From: Acidovorax sp. CF316
GTDB taxonomy: Bacteria; Pseudomonadota; Gammaproteobacteria; Burkholderiales; Burkholderiaceae_C
Length of the DNA stretch: 41,308 bases
Assembly (NCBI RefSeq): GCF_000276605.1
Contig: NZ_AKJX01000168.1
Location: 1-41,308, forward strand
Direction: 5' to 3'
Below are positions 18,911 through 26,988 of this stretch, in pieces. The position numbers and the translations under genes are program-made. The notes beneath the pieces are model-generated. The model did not search any database and was not told the origin of the DNA. It saw only the letters and a program-made list of their open reading frames with translations. Every line of letters begins with the position of its first letter. Position 1 is the stretch's first letter.

Positions 18911-18939
18911 AAAAAAGCCGACCCAGGGTCGGCTTTTTT
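18911..18939. terminator. bidirectional rho-independent terminator
   Basis: The stem AAGCCGACCC/GGGTCGGCTT is flanked by A-run and T-run. It lies between the convergent ends of the GDSL-like gene and ompW. Confidence 0.92.
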
Positions 18940-18955
18940 GTGTCTGCTCGGGGCC

Positions 18956-19627
18956 TCAGAACCGGTAGCCGACCCCGATGGCGATCACGTCGGGGTTCAA
19001 CCGCGTGGTGATCGACTGGCCTGACGACAGGTGTGTCGTGGTCTTGAGGAAGCTCTTGTAGTAGGCGGCATCGACCGACCAGCGGTCGTTGATGCTCCAG
19101 ACGAAGCCGATCTGGGGCGTCAGCCCCCACTTGTTGTCCACCGACGCTGTCGTGGGGCGCGACGGCGTGCCACCGGTCAGGCCGCTCAGGGTGGCCGTGC
19201 TGCGGGTCTTGAAGAAGCGGCTGTAGGTCAGGCCCAGCCCCACATAGGGGCGGAACTTCGCCTCGGGCTCGGCAAAGCGGTACTGCGCGAACACCGTGAC
19301 CGGCAGGACCTTGGTCTCGCCGAGCTTGCCCACGCCGGCGATGGCGCCATCGCCCTCGATATCGTGCTTGAACGGCAGCGCCAGAGGGACATCCACGGCC
19401 CAGTGGTTGGTCAGCATGTAGTTCACGCCGCCCGACAGCGAGGTGGCATTGCCCACGTCCACGGTGGTGCCCGGAAAGCTCGGGGCGCTGAGGTTGCCGC
19501 TCTTGACCTGCGGGGCGATGTGGGTGAAGCCTGCGCGCACGCTGAACGTGCCGGCAACCTGTGCCGAGGCGCCAGCGCACAGCAACAAGGCTGCCGTCGC
19601 CAGGCCCAGCCGGGAAAAGTGGTGCAT
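18956..19627 (-). CDS. ompW: OmpW-family outer-membrane protein
   Basis: Eight-stranded outer-membrane barrel whose family members have a hydrophobic lateral channel for small apolar molecules. The 223-aa protein has a signal peptide ending at ASA (about residue 22), then alternating amphipathic strands. Family features include VRAGFTHIAPQ, a PTVTVFAQYRF-like segment (residues around 105), FRPYVGLGLTYSRFF, DAAYYKSFLKTT, and the terminal Phe in IGVGYRF, the usual BAM recognition end. AAGGAG stands 8 bases before the ATG. It lies 39 bases downstream of the intact GDSL esterase gene on the same strand with no terminator between, so co-transcription is likely. Confidence 0.92.
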   Translation of the reverse strand: MHHFSRLGLATAALLLCAGASAQVAGTFSVRAGFTHIAPQVKSGNLSAPSFPGTTVDVGNATSLSGGVNYMLTNHWAVDVPLALPFKHDIEGDGAIAGVGKLGETKVLPVTVFAQYRFAEPEAKFRPYVGLGLTYSRFFKTRSTATLSGLTGGTPSRPTTASVDNKWGLTPQIGFVWSINDRWSVDAAYYKSFLKTTTHLSSGQSITTRLNPDVIAIGVGYRF

Positions 19628-19666
19628 GGGAAACTCCTTGAAAAGTACGGAGGTCACGGCGAAGCC

Positions 19667-20812
19667 TTACAGCCAGCCTGCACGCGACAACGAACGCGAG
19701 ACCAGTTGCCCGATCAGCTGGTGGCCGTAGGGCGTGGGGTGGAAGCTGTCGGAGAAGCCGTAGCTCTTCCACCAGTCCGCCCCTCCGGTGGCTCCTGCTG
19801 GGGGCGCCATGGCAGACAGCGCGGCCGCGGTGCAGGTCGGGAAGCTGTAGGTCGGCAGGCCGTCGCTGCCCACCCCTGCTGCCGGGCAGGCGGGCGTGCT
19901 GGCGTTGGTCAGCTGGTACTGCCCAGGGTTGGTCGACTGGTCCTTGAACGAGGTGTAGAAGTCCACCACCACGATCTTGGCGTCACCCGCCAGGCTGGTG
20001 GCCAGTTGTGCATTGAAGGCCTGGACCCAGCCGTCGAACAGGGCCTCGGCCTGCTTGGCCGCGTCGGCACCGCGCTGGGCGGCGATGGACCCCAGCACCA
20101 TCTGGAAGCGGGGTGTGCGGGTGATGCCCGGTGCATTCAGCACGGCCACGCGCGGGGCCCCCTTGGCCACCGTGTTGGCCTGGATGGTCGCGGCGAACTG
20201 CTGGGCCAGCGCCTGCATGTAGGCACCACCGACCTGCGCCATCCCCGTGGCACCGCTGGCCAGGGCGGCGTTGACGGTAGCTGCGGGCAGCACGCTGGTG
20301 AGCACGGCCGCGTAGGCCTGGCCATTGTCTGCGGAGGCGCGCAGGTAAGCACCCACCAGGTCGGCCGCATCGTTGCCGCCACCGTCGACCAGCACCAGGT
20401 CGGCCGGGCTGTAGCCGGCATTCCCCAGGTCCTTGAGCTGCTGGGTGATGGACACCGGAGAGGTCGGCGCGGTGAAGTTGTTGATGCGGCCACCGCTCAC
20501 GGCGTGGTTCGAGCAGCTGTTGTTGGCCACGAACGCCGTGCCGTTGAACAGGTAGTGCGCGCACAGGGTTTGGCCATAGCTGGTGGCCACACGCTCGGGC
20601 CAGATCGGGGTGGACCCGGCCCCCGTGGCTGCGGCCCCCTGCACGGTGGCCTTGAAGCCGAAGGTGCCACTGTCGGCCAGGCTATCGCCCGCGACCTTCA
20701 CCGAGGTCACCGGTGCCGCAGGCGCGGTGTCCGAGCCACCGCCACCGCAGGCTGCCAGAAGGCAGGCCGTGGCCAGGACCGACAGCGCGGTCTTGCATGT
20801 TTGTGCAATCAA
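19667..20812 (-). CDS. GDSL/SGNH-family esterase lipoprotein
   Basis: The 381-aa product is a predicted lipoprotein (lipobox LAAC, Cys22) with an intact SGNH active site: block I AGDSLADSG (Ser44), block III DGGGND, and the C-terminal D355-S-F-H358-PTPYGH. It should hydrolyse esters or lipids at the cell surface or in the periplasm; the substrate is unknown. The start is read as TTG because GGAGAA lies 5 bases upstream and the signal peptide follows at once (MIAQTCKTALSVLA). An upstream ATG at 20872 would add 20 residues ahead of the signal peptide and span a hairpin. It is followed closely by ompW, which suggests a shared role in handling apolar compounds. Confidence 0.88.
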   Translation of the reverse strand: MIAQTCKTALSVLATACLLAACGGGGSDTAPAAPVTSVKVAGDSLADSGTFGFKATVQGAAATGAGSTPIWPERVATSYGQTLCAHYLFNGTAFVANNSCSNHAVSGGRINNFTAPTSPVSITQQLKDLGNAGYSPADLVLVDGGGNDAADLVGAYLRASADNGQAYAAVLTSVLPAATVNAALASGATGMAQVGGAYMQALAQQFAATIQANTVAKGAPRVAVLNAPGITRTPRFQMVLGSIAAQRGADAAKQAEALFDGWVQAFNAQLATSLAGDAKIVVVDFYTSFKDQSTNPGQYQLTNASTPACPAAGVGSDGLPTYSFPTCTAAALSAMAPPAGATGGADWWKSYGFSDSFHPTPYGHQLIGQLVSRSLSRAGWL

Positions 20813-20838
20813 GGGAGTTCTCCAGAAAAGACGATTAC

Positions 20839-20861
20839 AAAAAGCACGACCGTGCTTTTTT
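20839..20861. promoter_or_regulatory. terminator-like palindrome in the GDSL esterase leader
   Basis: AAAAAGCACG-AC-CGTGCTTTTT is a near-perfect palindrome, with an A-run on one side and a T-run on the other. It lies 27 bases upstream of the esterase TTG start. It has the form of an intrinsic terminator on either strand, and also of an operator for a dimeric repressor (AGCACGnnCGTGCT). On the minus strand a TGTAAT hexamer overlaps its edge and could be a -10. Confidence 0.5.
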
Positions 20862-20927
20862 GCAACAACCATCCTAACCCCGTGTCTCCTGATTGCCCGC
20901 CCGGGAAACTACCAAGCCGCGCAGCAT

Positions 20928-20955
20928 GAAAAAAGCCGACCCGCGGGTCGGCTTG
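20928..20955 (-). terminator. rho-independent terminator after the lipase-like gene
   Basis: On the minus strand the stem AAGCCGACCC-GC-GGGTCGGCTT is followed by T residues. It lies 21 bases past the stop of the secretory-lipase-like gene. Confidence 0.88.
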
Positions 20956-20975
20956 GGAGTGCGCGGTGAGACCGC

Positions 20976-22280
20976 TTACTTCACGATGACGTCGAAGACG
21001 GCACGCGCCTGGGCATGGCAGAACGGTGGCTCATAGGTGCCGTGGTAGGCGCCGTAGTAGGTGGCGAAGGCTGCAGACGCGGGGTCGGTGGGCGCTGCGC
21101 CACCGGGGCCGAAGGTGGCCTGGATGGGTCCGTCCACATCCACCGAGATCACATTGGTCACGCCGCGCCTGGCGAAATCGGCCGCCATCACGTTCTGGTG
21201 CACGGCGGGCGGCACCGTGGGGTCGCCCGATCCGCCACACAGCAGCACGCGCGACTTGGGCGTCCAGCCCAGCAGGTCGTTCTTCTGGGCAGCCAGGTAG
21301 AGCGGGTCGTTCAGGTTGGTCTGGCTGCTGGCGATGAAGGCCGGCTGGAACAGCGCGTCGCGCGCCTGGTTGGGCGTGCCGGCGGGCAAGGTGCCCGAGG
21401 TCACCAGCGTGGTGTAGGTCATCGTCGGGCTGGGCAGCAGGGTCTCGATGTAGTTCGAGTACGGCGCCTTGAAGGCCAGCTTCACGTCGCTGTAGATATT
21501 GCCGTAGACCTTCTGCCAGGCCGTCACCAGGTAAGGCACGAAGAACTGCACGCCCGCGATCGCATCGGGGATGCGCAGCGAACCCGACAGGTTGTAGGGC
21601 CCGGCCAGGTGGGCACCGGCCGCCACGTCGAACTCGTTGCCATAGTCGCGCTCGGCGGCGCGGTGCGCGGCCATGGAGGCATGGCCGCCTTGCGAGTAGC
21701 CGGTGAACAGGATCCGGCCCGACAGGTTGCCGCCTACCGAGGCGGAGGCCTTGCGCGCAGCGCGCACCGAATCGATCACCGAAGTGGCTTCCGAATCGGC
21801 GTGCAGGTAGGGGTGGTAGCTGTAGCCCGACTTGGCGAACCCGAGGTAGTCGGTAGCGACCACCGCATAGCCCTGCGAGGCGTACATCGCGGCCAGCAGG
21901 AAGGTTTCGCTGTCCTGCGGGTTGGCCAGGGTGCGCGGCTTTTGCACGTCGGTGCCCTTGGCATAGGCCAGCAGGGCGGTCTTTTCGGTGCTGCAGGTGC
22001 CTGCGGGCACCAGCATCACCCCCGAGGCGTTGGTGAGTTCACCCACCTTGGCACCTGCCGTGTAGTAGTTGAGTGCCACGACCTTCACGTCGCAGCGTGC
22101 CTTGCCGGCAAGGGCCCTGAGGCCGCTGGACGTGGTGCCCGCATCGATCTGCGCGGCAGTCAGCGTGGTCAGGATGTTGGGAGGATCCATCAGGTCCCCG
22201 CGCGAGGGGTCCTCGGAGCCGCCGCAGGCGGCCAGCAGGGCCGCTACGGCGGCGGTACACGTCAGGCGGAAGTACTTCAT
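20976..22280 (-). CDS. secretory-lipase-like alpha/beta-hydrolase lipoprotein
   Basis: The 434-aa product has a signal sequence and lipobox (LLAAC, Cys19). The mature part is an alpha/beta hydrolase resembling the secretory lipase (LIP) family. The nucleophile elbow is GYSQGG (Ser196) after SVRAARKASASVGG; a preceding VATDYLGFAKSGYSYHPYLH segment is typical of the family. Likely Asp and His partners are in CGGSGDPTVPP and near the C-terminus (YHGTYEPPFCHAQA). It probably cleaves ester bonds in lipids or polyesters outside the inner membrane; the substrate is not known. A GAGAGAGGA ribosome site precedes the ATG. Its own terminator follows. Confidence 0.85.
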   Translation of the reverse strand: MKYFRLTCTAAVAALLAACGGSEDPSRGDLMDPPNILTTLTAAQIDAGTTSSGLRALAGKARCDVKVVALNYYTAGAKVGELTNASGVMLVPAGTCSTEKTALLAYAKGTDVQKPRTLANPQDSETFLLAAMYASQGYAVVATDYLGFAKSGYSYHPYLHADSEATSVIDSVRAARKASASVGGNLSGRILFTGYSQGGHASMAAHRAAERDYGNEFDVAAGAHLAGPYNLSGSLRIPDAIAGVQFFVPYLVTAWQKVYGNIYSDVKLAFKAPYSNYIETLLPSPTMTYTTLVTSGTLPAGTPNQARDALFQPAFIASSQTNLNDPLYLAAQKNDLLGWTPKSRVLLCGGSGDPTVPPAVHQNVMAADFARRGVTNVISVDVDGPIQATFGPGGAAPTDPASAAFATYYGAYHGTYEPPFCHAQARAVFDVIVK

Positions 22281-22414
22281 GGTTGCAATCCTCTCTCTGT
22301 ATGGGCTATGTCGGCGGATGGTAACGCAGCATCGTGCGCGCACCGGCACTGGCGTAGCCATTGGGGTTTACGAGAGCGTTCGGACGCCTGCGCGACAGGG
22401 TCCGCGCGCGGCTT

Positions 22415-23875
22415 CTACTGGTCGCGCGCGGCCCAGTCGGTGAGCGCATCGAGCACCGGCCGGGCGGCTCCGGCGTTGGCATGGTTGACCATGGCCACCA
22501 GCACGTAGCGCCGGCCGCTGGCGCCATGCACGTAGCCGGCGATGGCCATGACGTCACGCAGGCTGCCGGTCTTGAGGTGGGCCGCGCCGCGGGCCTGGCT
22601 GCGGCGCAAGGTGCCGTCCACCCCGGCGATGGGCAGGGAAGACACCAGCTCGGGCATCACCGGCGAGGCCCAGGCCGACTGCAGCATGCGCGCCAGGCCC
22701 TGGGCCGTGATGCGCGCATCGCGGGAGAGGCCCGCACCGTTGTCGGCCACCGGCTGGTCGCTATCACCAAAGCGCAGCTGCCACCAGCGGCGCAGGGCTT
22801 CGCGCGCGCCGTCGAAGGTCGCGGGAGCCCCCTTGTTCCCCAGGGCCAGCGTGAGGAACACCTGCTGCGCCATGACGTTGTTGCTGTACTTGTTCACATC
22901 GCGCACCACCTCGGCCAGCGCGGGCGAGGTGGCCACGAAGGCGGGTTTCAGGCCGGCCGGCACCTTGCCGTCACGCACGCTGCCCGTGAGCCTGCCGCCC
23001 AGCTCGCGCCACATGCCCTCCACGGCGCGCGCCGCGAAGCCGCGCGGGTCCGTCGGCGCAATCGGCCAGACGCGTTCGCCGCAACTGGACGGGAACACGC
23101 CCTGGAAGGCAATGCGCGCCGGGTCGGAAAACTCCGCGCGCAGGGCGCCGCGCCAATCGCCGCATTCCGCCCCCGGGGCGGCCAGCGCCACGGACGCCTG
23201 GCGCTGCACGCCGGCCATCGGGGGGTCGTACTGGATGCGCGCCAGGCCGGCAGCGGCATCGGGCACGAAGGTCATCACCTGGGACTTGTAGTTCACCAGC
23301 AGGGCATCGGGCGAGGCGTTGTAGGGCCGCAGGGGCTCGTTGTCGAAGCTACCAGGGTCCTGCTCGGGCACGTCGAAGGCGGTGCGGTCGAGCACGATGT
23401 CACCCACGATGACCTGGATGCCCTGGGCCTGCAGGCGCCGCAACAGCAGCCACAGGCGCTCCATCACCAGCTTGGGATCGCCCTGGCCCTGGATATAGAC
23501 ATTGCCGCGCAGGCTACCGTCCTGCACCGTGCCCTGCACGTAGACCGGGGTGTTCCAGGTGTAGGCCGGCCCGAGCTGGTCGAGCGCGGCGTAGGTGGTG
23601 ACCAGCTTCATCACCGAGGCCGGGTTCATCGGCACCTGGGCGCGGTGCGCCAGGCGCGGCGCCTGCCGCGCACCGCCCTGGGCATCGACCACCAGCACCG
23701 AGAGTGCCTCGCGCGGCAGGCGCGTGCGGGACAGCGCGGCCTCCACTTCGGGAGGCAGCGGCGCTGGGGCTGGCGCCTGGGCGCGGGCACCGGGGGGCAG
23801 CATGCCCCACAGCAGCACGGCAAGAGGCACCAGGGAGGTCAGGGACAGACGGGTCAACGAAGGGACAGACAACAT
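22415..23875 (-). CDS. dacB: D-alanyl-D-alanine carboxypeptidase/endopeptidase PBP4
   Basis: Periplasmic class C low-molecular-mass penicillin-binding protein that trims and opens peptidoglycan cross-links. The 486-aa product has a signal peptide (about residues 1-32, ending GARA). The three active-site motifs are present: SVMK (Ser87-Lys90), SNN in NKYSNNVMAQQ, and KTG in HLKTGSLRDV. The PBP4-type insert domain lies between SxxK and SxN, consistent with length (E. coli PBP4 is 477 aa). The reading frame stays open far upstream opposite the EamA gene, but the signal peptide fixes the start at the ATG at 23875. It is divergent from the EamA gene across 60 bases. Confidence 0.94.
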   Translation of the reverse strand: MLSVPSLTRLSLTSLVPLAVLLWGMLPPGARAQAPAPAPLPPEVEAALSRTRLPREALSVLVVDAQGGARQAPRLAHRAQVPMNPASVMKLVTTYAALDQLGPAYTWNTPVYVQGTVQDGSLRGNVYIQGQGDPKLVMERLWLLLRRLQAQGIQVIVGDIVLDRTAFDVPEQDPGSFDNEPLRPYNASPDALLVNYKSQVMTFVPDAAAGLARIQYDPPMAGVQRQASVALAAPGAECGDWRGALRAEFSDPARIAFQGVFPSSCGERVWPIAPTDPRGFAARAVEGMWRELGGRLTGSVRDGKVPAGLKPAFVATSPALAEVVRDVNKYSNNVMAQQVFLTLALGNKGAPATFDGAREALRRWWQLRFGDSDQPVADNGAGLSRDARITAQGLARMLQSAWASPVMPELVSSLPIAGVDGTLRRSQARGAAHLKTGSLRDVMAIAGYVHGASGRRYVLVAMVNHANAGAARPVLDALTDWAARDQ

Positions 23876-23923
23876 GGAGGGGGAGTCTATCGCCCACCTC
23901 CGGCACGGCCTGCCCGGCCCACC

Positions 23924-23929
23924 GATAAT
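23924..23929 (+). promoter_or_regulatory. candidate -10 element for a leaderless EamA transcript
   Basis: GATAAT ends 6 bases before the EamA ATG, which would put the transcription start on or next to the start codon. No Shine-Dalgarno is visible, in keeping with a leaderless message. There is no good -35. Confidence 0.3.
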
Positions 23930-23935
23930 CCCCGG

Positions 23936-24931
23936 ATGCGCTTTTCTCCCCGGGCCATGGGCCTGCTGGCGGCCCTGGTGACCGTCACCCTCTGGACCAG
24001 CTTCATCGTGATTGCCCGCGCCTCGGCGCAGCGCAGCCTCACGCCGCTGGACATCACGCTGCTGCGCATCGTCGGCGCCAGCCTGGTGCTGGTGCCCTGG
24101 GGCTGGTGGCTGGTGCACCGGCGCAGGGTGCAAATGGGTGCCAGCGCCCCCGCATCCAGCCTCGCCGGCATCTCGCCGCTGCCGCTCTCCACCACGGCCC
24201 TGCTGGGCCTGTTTGGCGGCCTGCTGTATGCCGTGCTGGCCTATGCGGGCTTCTTCCATGCCCCGGCCACCCATGCCGCCGTGCTCATGCCCGGCAGCCT
24301 GCCGCTGTGGACCGCTCTGCTGGCCGTGCTCGTGCTGCATGACCGCATCACCCCCCTGCGCGCACTGGGCCTGGCGCTCATCGTGGCCGGCGACCTGCTG
24401 GTGGGCGGACGCAGCCTGCTGGCGGGCTTTGCGGGCGGGGATGTGTGGAAAGGCGACGTGCTGTTCATGCTCGCCGCAGCCAGTTGGGCCGCCTACAGCG
24501 TGCAGGCCCGGCGCCTTGCGGTGGATGCAGTGCAGGCCACGATCGCCATCACCGCCTTTGCGCTGCTGGTCTACGCACCGGTGTACGGGGCGTTGGTGGC
24601 CCTGGGCATGGTCACCAGCCACCTCGGCCACGCGCCCTGGAGCGAGATCCTGTTCCAGCTGGTCTTCCAGGGCGGTGGCTCGGTGGTCATCTCGGGGATT
24701 GCCTTCACGCGCATGATCCAGCACTACGGCCCCGTGCGCAGCACCATGATCACGGCGCTGGTGCCGGGGCTGTCGGCCATCGGCGCGGTGCTGCTGCTGG
24801 ACGAGCCCATGCACTGGAACCTGGGCGCGGGCCTGGCGCTCGTGACCACGGGTATCCTGCTGGGCGTGCTGCGCAAGAGCCCCGCGCCCGCCTCCTCCCT
24901 GCCCACCGCTTCCGGAAAATCTGCGGCCTGA
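23936..24931 (+). CDS. EamA/DMT-family transporter
   Basis: Inner-membrane drug/metabolite transporter of 331 aa with about ten hydrophobic helices in two EamA repeats. The first repeat holds LWTSFIVIARASAQRSLTPLDITLLRI and an AGFFHAPATHAAVLMPGSLPLWTALLAVLVL segment. The second holds GDVLFMLAAASWAAYSVQARRLA and GPVRSTMITALVPGLSAIGAVLLLDEPM. The substrate is unknown; relatives export amino acids or metabolites. The start ATG begins MRFSPRAMGLLAAL. It is followed 19 bases later by tsaB on the same strand. Confidence 0.9.
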   Translation: MRFSPRAMGLLAALVTVTLWTSFIVIARASAQRSLTPLDITLLRIVGASLVLVPWGWWLVHRRRVQMGASAPASSLAGISPLPLSTTALLGLFGGLLYAVLAYAGFFHAPATHAAVLMPGSLPLWTALLAVLVLHDRITPLRALGLALIVAGDLLVGGRSLLAGFAGGDVWKGDVLFMLAAASWAAYSVQARRLAVDAVQATIAITAFALLVYAPVYGALVALGMVTSHLGHAPWSEILFQLVFQGGGSVVISGIAFTRMIQHYGPVRSTMITALVPGLSAIGAVLLLDEPMHWNLGAGLALVTTGILLGVLRKSPAPASSLPTASGKSAA

Positions 24932-24950
24932 TGTCCCGCCTGCCACCGCC

Positions 24951-25670
24951 ATGAACCTGCTTGCCTTCGATACCAGCACCGACACCCTGTCCATCGCCGT
25001 GCAGCACGGGGATCTGGTGCGCGAGCACACGGGCCCGGGCGGTGCGCAGGCCTCGGCCACGCTGATCCCGGCCATCAACCGCCTGCTGGCCGAGGCCGGC
25101 CTGTCGTTCGCCACGCTGGACGCCATCGTCTTCGGCCGGGGACCGGGCTCCTTCACCGGCCTGCGCACGGCCTGCGCCGTGGCCCAGGGCCTGGCCTTCG
25201 GGGCGCGCGGCGGCGCGGGCGTGCCCGTGCTGCCGGTGGACACGCTGCTGGCCGTGGCCGAGGAGGCGCGCCTGCAGCATGGCTCTACCCAGGTGGTGGC
25301 GGTGCTCGACGCACGCATGGACGAGGTCTACAGCGCCCGCTGTGCATGGCAGCCCGCCGAGGGCCGCTGGCAGGCCGATGCCGACTTCGGCCTGGGCGCC
25401 CCTGAGACCGTGGAGGTGCCCGACGGCTGGAGCGTGGCCGGCAATGCGCAAGCGCCCTATGGCGAGCGCCTGGCGCCCCTGGCCGCCCATGTACGGGCCC
25501 TGCCCACGGCCACCGCACTGCTGCGCCTGGCGCCGGCCCTGCTGGCCGCAGGGGGCGCCGTGCCCGCCAGCGACGCCCTGCCGCGCTACATCCGCGATAA
25601 AGTGGCGAAAACCACCGCCGAGCGGGACGCCTTGCGCGCCGCCCAGGCCACCACGCCCAACCCGCCCTGA
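24951..25670 (+). CDS. tsaB: tRNA t6A biosynthesis protein TsaB
   Basis: TsaB is the ASKHA-fold partner of TsaD and TsaE in adding threonylcarbamoyl to A37 of ANN-decoding tRNAs. The 239-aa protein starts LLAFDTSTDTLSIAV (phosphate-1-like loop) and has IVFGRGPGSFTGLRTACAVAQGLAFG, the family signature, then VLDARMDEVY. Length is normal. It lies 13 bases before rimI, an arrangement seen in many proteobacteria, and with the Sua5-type gene supplies two of the four t6A proteins in this window. Confidence 0.95.
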   Translation: MNLLAFDTSTDTLSIAVQHGDLVREHTGPGGAQASATLIPAINRLLAEAGLSFATLDAIVFGRGPGSFTGLRTACAVAQGLAFGARGGAGVPVLPVDTLLAVAEEARLQHGSTQVVAVLDARMDEVYSARCAWQPAEGRWQADADFGLGAPETVEVPDGWSVAGNAQAPYGERLAPLAAHVRALPTATALLRLAPALLAAGGAVPASDALPRYIRDKVAKTTAERDALRAAQATTPNPP

Positions 25671-25683
25671 ACCGACCGCCTGC

Positions 25684-26163
25684 ATGAGCGCCGTACCCAC
25701 CCCTTCTGCCGATGCCCCCGAGGCGCGCCTGGAAGCCCTCACGCTGGCACAGCTCGATGCGGTGCTGGAGGTGGAGCAGCGCGCCTACACCCACCCCTGG
25801 ACGCGGGGCAACTTCATCGACGCCATGGCCTCGCGCTACGAGTGCCAGTTGCTGCTGGGCGGCGACCGGTTGCTGGGCTATTTCGTGGCCATGATGGGGG
25901 TGGACGAAGTGCACCTGCTGAACCTCACCGTCACGCCCGAATTCCAGCGCCAGGGCTGGGCCCGCGTGCTGCTGGACGCACTGGCCCTGTGGTCGCGCGG
26001 CAAGGGCGCCCAGTGGCTGTGGCTGGAGGTGCGCGTGAGCAACCTGCGCGCCCAGCACATTTACGAGACGCACGGCTTTCGCCGCGTGGGCGAGCGCAAG
26101 CGCTATTACCCTGCCCACCATGGCCAGCGCGAGGACGCGGTGGTCATGAGCCTGCCCCTGTGA
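25684..26163 (+). CDS. rimI: ribosomal protein S18-alanine N-acetyltransferase
   Basis: GNAT-fold enzyme that acetylates the N-terminus of ribosomal protein S18. The 159-aa protein has YTHPWTRGNFIDAMAS, LLNLTVTPEFQRQGWARVLLDAL (the acetyl-CoA loop Q/RxxGxA), WLEVRVSNLRAQHIYETHGFRRVGERKRYY with the conserved catalytic tyrosine region, and a terminal AVVMSLPL. The ATG at 25684 is chosen because upstream codons in the frame run antisense-like through tsaB. It is coupled with tsaB upstream and 16 bases from the uracil-DNA-glycosylase-like gene downstream. Confidence 0.94.
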   Translation: MSAVPTPSADAPEARLEALTLAQLDAVLEVEQRAYTHPWTRGNFIDAMASRYECQLLLGGDRLLGYFVAMMGVDEVHLLNLTVTPEFQRQGWARVLLDALALWSRGKGAQWLWLEVRVSNLRAQHIYETHGFRRVGERKRYYPAHHGQREDAVVMSLPL

Positions 26164-26179
26164 GAACCTGCCAATCCCT

Positions 26180-26941
26180 ATGAGCCTTTCACTCGATGCG
26201 CGCCAGCGCGCCATGCTTCAGGAGATGAGGGTGACCGTGTGGGCCCCCGGCGAGGCCGCTGCCGCACCGCCCGCGGCCGCCGCCCCCGTGGCAGTGGCCG
26301 CAGCCCGCCTTGCCCCACCGCCGCCTGCGGCTGTGCAGCCACCGCCGGTGGTGCATACCCCCGCACCGGCGGCGCAGCGCGCGCCTGTGGCCACCACACC
26401 GGTGGCCCCGGTGGCGGCCGCGACCGCAGCAGCCACCGGCCTGGCAGTGCACGCGCCCCAGGCGCTGTACCCCGGGGCAGACCCGGCGCGCACGCCCGCG
26501 GGCCTGGGCGGTGGCTGGCTCATCGTGGCCGAAATTCCCCATCCCGCCGAGCCGCTCTCGGGCGATGCCGGCAAGCTGCTGGACAACATGCTGCGCGCCA
26601 TGCAGCTGCACCGCCACCCCCGGGTGTTCCTCGCGGCGCTGGAGCGTGCCGGCTCCGGCAACGGCAACAGCAGCGATGCCGACGTCGCCGGGCAATTGGC
26701 GCAGGCCGTTGTCACGCTGCGGCCGGCCATGGTGCTGGTGCTGGGCCATGTGGCGGCCCGGGCCGCGCTGGCCAGCACCGAGCCCCTGGGCCGCCTGCGT
26801 GCAGGGCCGCACACCCTGGCGGGCTGCCCGGCCGTGGTCACCTACGACCCCGCATTCCTGCTGCGCTCGCAGGACAACAAGGCCGCCGCCTGGGCCGACC
26901 TGTGCCAGGCGCTGGCCATCGTGCGCGCGGCCGCCGCCTGA
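26180..26941 (+). CDS. degenerate uracil-DNA glycosylase-superfamily protein
   Basis: The 253-aa protein has a short helical N-terminus, an Ala/Pro-rich linker (residues 24-88) and a C-terminal domain that tracks family 4 uracil-DNA glycosylases: WLIVAEIPHPAEP for the usual GEAPG loop, then AGKLLDNMLRAM, LRPAMVLVLGHVAARAAL, and GCPAVVTYDPAFLLR. Several key features are lost. The catalytic-loop His (usual YHPAYLLR) is Asp223, the GEAPG glycines are gone, and the four cysteines of the iron-sulfur cluster are absent. Glu118 remains. A working base-excision enzyme of the ordinary kind is unlikely. It follows tsaB-rimI in one strand-consistent run. A structural or DNA-binding role, or an altered specificity, is possible. 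Confidence 0.8.
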   Translation: MSLSLDARQRAMLQEMRVTVWAPGEAAAAPPAAAAPVAVAAARLAPPPPAAVQPPPVVHTPAPAAQRAPVATTPVAPVAAATAAATGLAVHAPQALYPGADPARTPAGLGGGWLIVAEIPHPAEPLSGDAGKLLDNMLRAMQLHRHPRVFLAALERAGSGNGNSSDADVAGQLAQAVVTLRPAMVLVLGHVAARAALASTEPLGRLRAGPHTLAGCPAVVTYDPAFLLRSQDNKAAAWADLCQALAIVRAAAA

Positions 26942-26988
26942 GCCGCCGCGGCCAGGTCCTCGCCACAGACACGCCGGCTGCCCGGTGC

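Noticed and set aside
23876..25318. The dacB reading frame stays open for more than 1.4 kb upstream, opposite the EamA and tsaB genes
   Set aside because: The extension is low-complexity, His/Arg/Gln-rich antisense sequence; the signal peptide and family start fix dacB at 23875.
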